Source of the DNA: Bacillota bacterium
GTDB lineage: Bacteria; Bacillota_A; Clostridia; Clostridiales; Clostridiaceae
Direction of reading: 5' to 3'
NCBI GenBank assembly: GCA_021837545.1
Contig: JAKBFR010000154.1
Coordinates: 1 to 5,217, forward strand
DNA length: 5,217 nucleotides
Positions 4,996-5,217 of the stretch are shown here, in pieces. Position numbers and translations under genes: made by a program. Positions within the stretch are counted from its first letter, which is position 1; every line of letters starts with the position of its first letter. The notes beneath the pieces are model-generated. The model was given only the letters and a program-made list of their open reading frames with translations, was not told the DNA's origin and made no database searches.

Positions 4996-5100
4996 CTAGC
5001 ACTAACAAGTCAGTCGAAAGCTCTCGACTAACACAACAGAGGCCTAGAAAATTACCAAGTACAAGCACTGCACTAAATGAATGCTTAGTGGTGTGTTTTG
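4996..5100 (+). repeat. Dispersed repeat, copy 3 (structured, hairpin end)
   Basis: After the Rpn stop the sequence is CTAGCACTAACAAGTC, then AGTCG (5012-5016)/CGACT (5025-5029) with an 8-base loop, TAACAC, a segment with palindrome AGGCCT where copy 2 has C7G8, then CCAAGTACAAGCAC from 5055 and TGCACTAAAT. It ends with hairpin CACTAA (5071-5076)/TTAGTG (5085-5090) and GTGTGTTTTG. It is two bases different from copy 2 in the 24-base core. As in copies 1 and 2, a truncated gene ends directly at its left side. Confidence 0.65.
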
Positions 5101-5125
5101 TATATAAAATTACATTATATTTTTG

Positions 5126-5154
5126 TTTATTAAAAGTATGTTATGGGATATAAT
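5126..5154 (+). promoter_or_regulatory. Possible sigma-A promoter for the last gene
   Basis: A perfect -10, TATAAT at 5149-5154, lies 35 bases before the ATG at 5190. The -35 is poor: TTTATT (5126-5131) has the right 17-base spacer, while the better TTGTTT (5123-5128) would need 20. Confidence 0.4.
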
Positions 5155-5189
5155 ATAAGTAATAATATTAACGAATGGAGTTGATATAT

Positions 5190-5217
5190 ATGTCACCAAT
5201 TATATCTACATTTTTTG
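5190..5217 (+). CDS. Probable DUF4160 protein, first nine codons (3' partial)
   Basis: The ATG at 5190 has TGGAG at 5176-5180, nine bases upstream. The visible residues, MSPIISTFF, fit the start of DUF4160 proteins (MSPTISxFYGI), small proteins often found beside DUF2442 genes in toxin-antitoxin-like pairs. Only nine residues lie in the window, so the call rests on this short match and on a credible ribosome binding site. Confidence 0.45.

Noticed and set aside
1..5217. CRISPR array, tRNA or rRNA genes
   Set aside because: No regularly spaced direct repeats, no cloverleaf with GGTTCGAATCC-type T arm, and no conserved rRNA segment were seen on either strand.

Overview
The window is strongly AT-rich, with A/T-ending codons, purine-rich Shine-Dalgarno sites and clostridial-type gene families (ComM and DprA side by side, a RAYT transposase, an IS231-like IS4 remnant, Uma2, DUF6718, a PD-(D/E)XK Rpn-type transposase, a non-endonuclease group II intron). 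It looks like chromosomal DNA of a Clostridium-like Firmicute. The species cannot be told from the sequence.

Layout. Positions 1-885 are the 3' end of a group II intron: the C-terminal part of its reverse transcriptase/maturase, then domain V, domain VI with a bulged branch-point A, and a 3' splice site predicted after 885. Positions 972-1709 are one open frame whose first ~170 codons are a REP-associated tyrosine transposase (RAYT, Y1_Tnp) and whose last ~75 codons are an internal part of comM. comM continues to 2193 through a 1-base frameshift and an internal deletion, and is followed in the usual order by dprA, which has an internal in-frame deletion and lost its 3' part. An apparently intact Uma2 nuclease-like gene occupies 2754-3293. 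Positions 3294-3810 hold no intact gene: a GTCAGACCC palindrome (REP-like), the left end of an IS231-like IS4 element with its start hairpin and 44 codons of an open frame, and a structured repeat with a C7G8 tract. Next come a 5'-truncated RelA/SpoT-type synthetase relic (3811-4161) and an overlapping intact DUF6718 gene (4133-4357), a second GTCAGACCC palindrome, a strong intrinsic terminator (4451-4490), a frameshifted Rpn-type nuclease relic (4602-4995), another copy of the structured repeat, and the first nine codons of a probable DUF4160 gene at the right edge.

How it fits together. This is a genomic graveyard rather than a working operon. Five host or mobile gene families (comM, dprA, an IS4 transposase, a RelA/SpoT-like synthetase, Rpn) are broken, mostly by deletions. 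Three of the five broken genes (dprA, the IS4 transposase, Rpn) stop exactly at a copy of one dispersed repeat whose core is CCAGGTACAAGCAC plus AGCACTAAAT, ending in a hairpin. That recurrence is the least explained signal here: the repeat may be the right end or guide-RNA region of a lost IS200/IS605-type or IStron-type element, and it seems to mark recombination or deletion endpoints. The likely functional products are the group II intron protein (if complete upstream), the RAYT domain with its ComM tail, the Uma2 protein, the DUF6718 protein and the DUF4160 protein.
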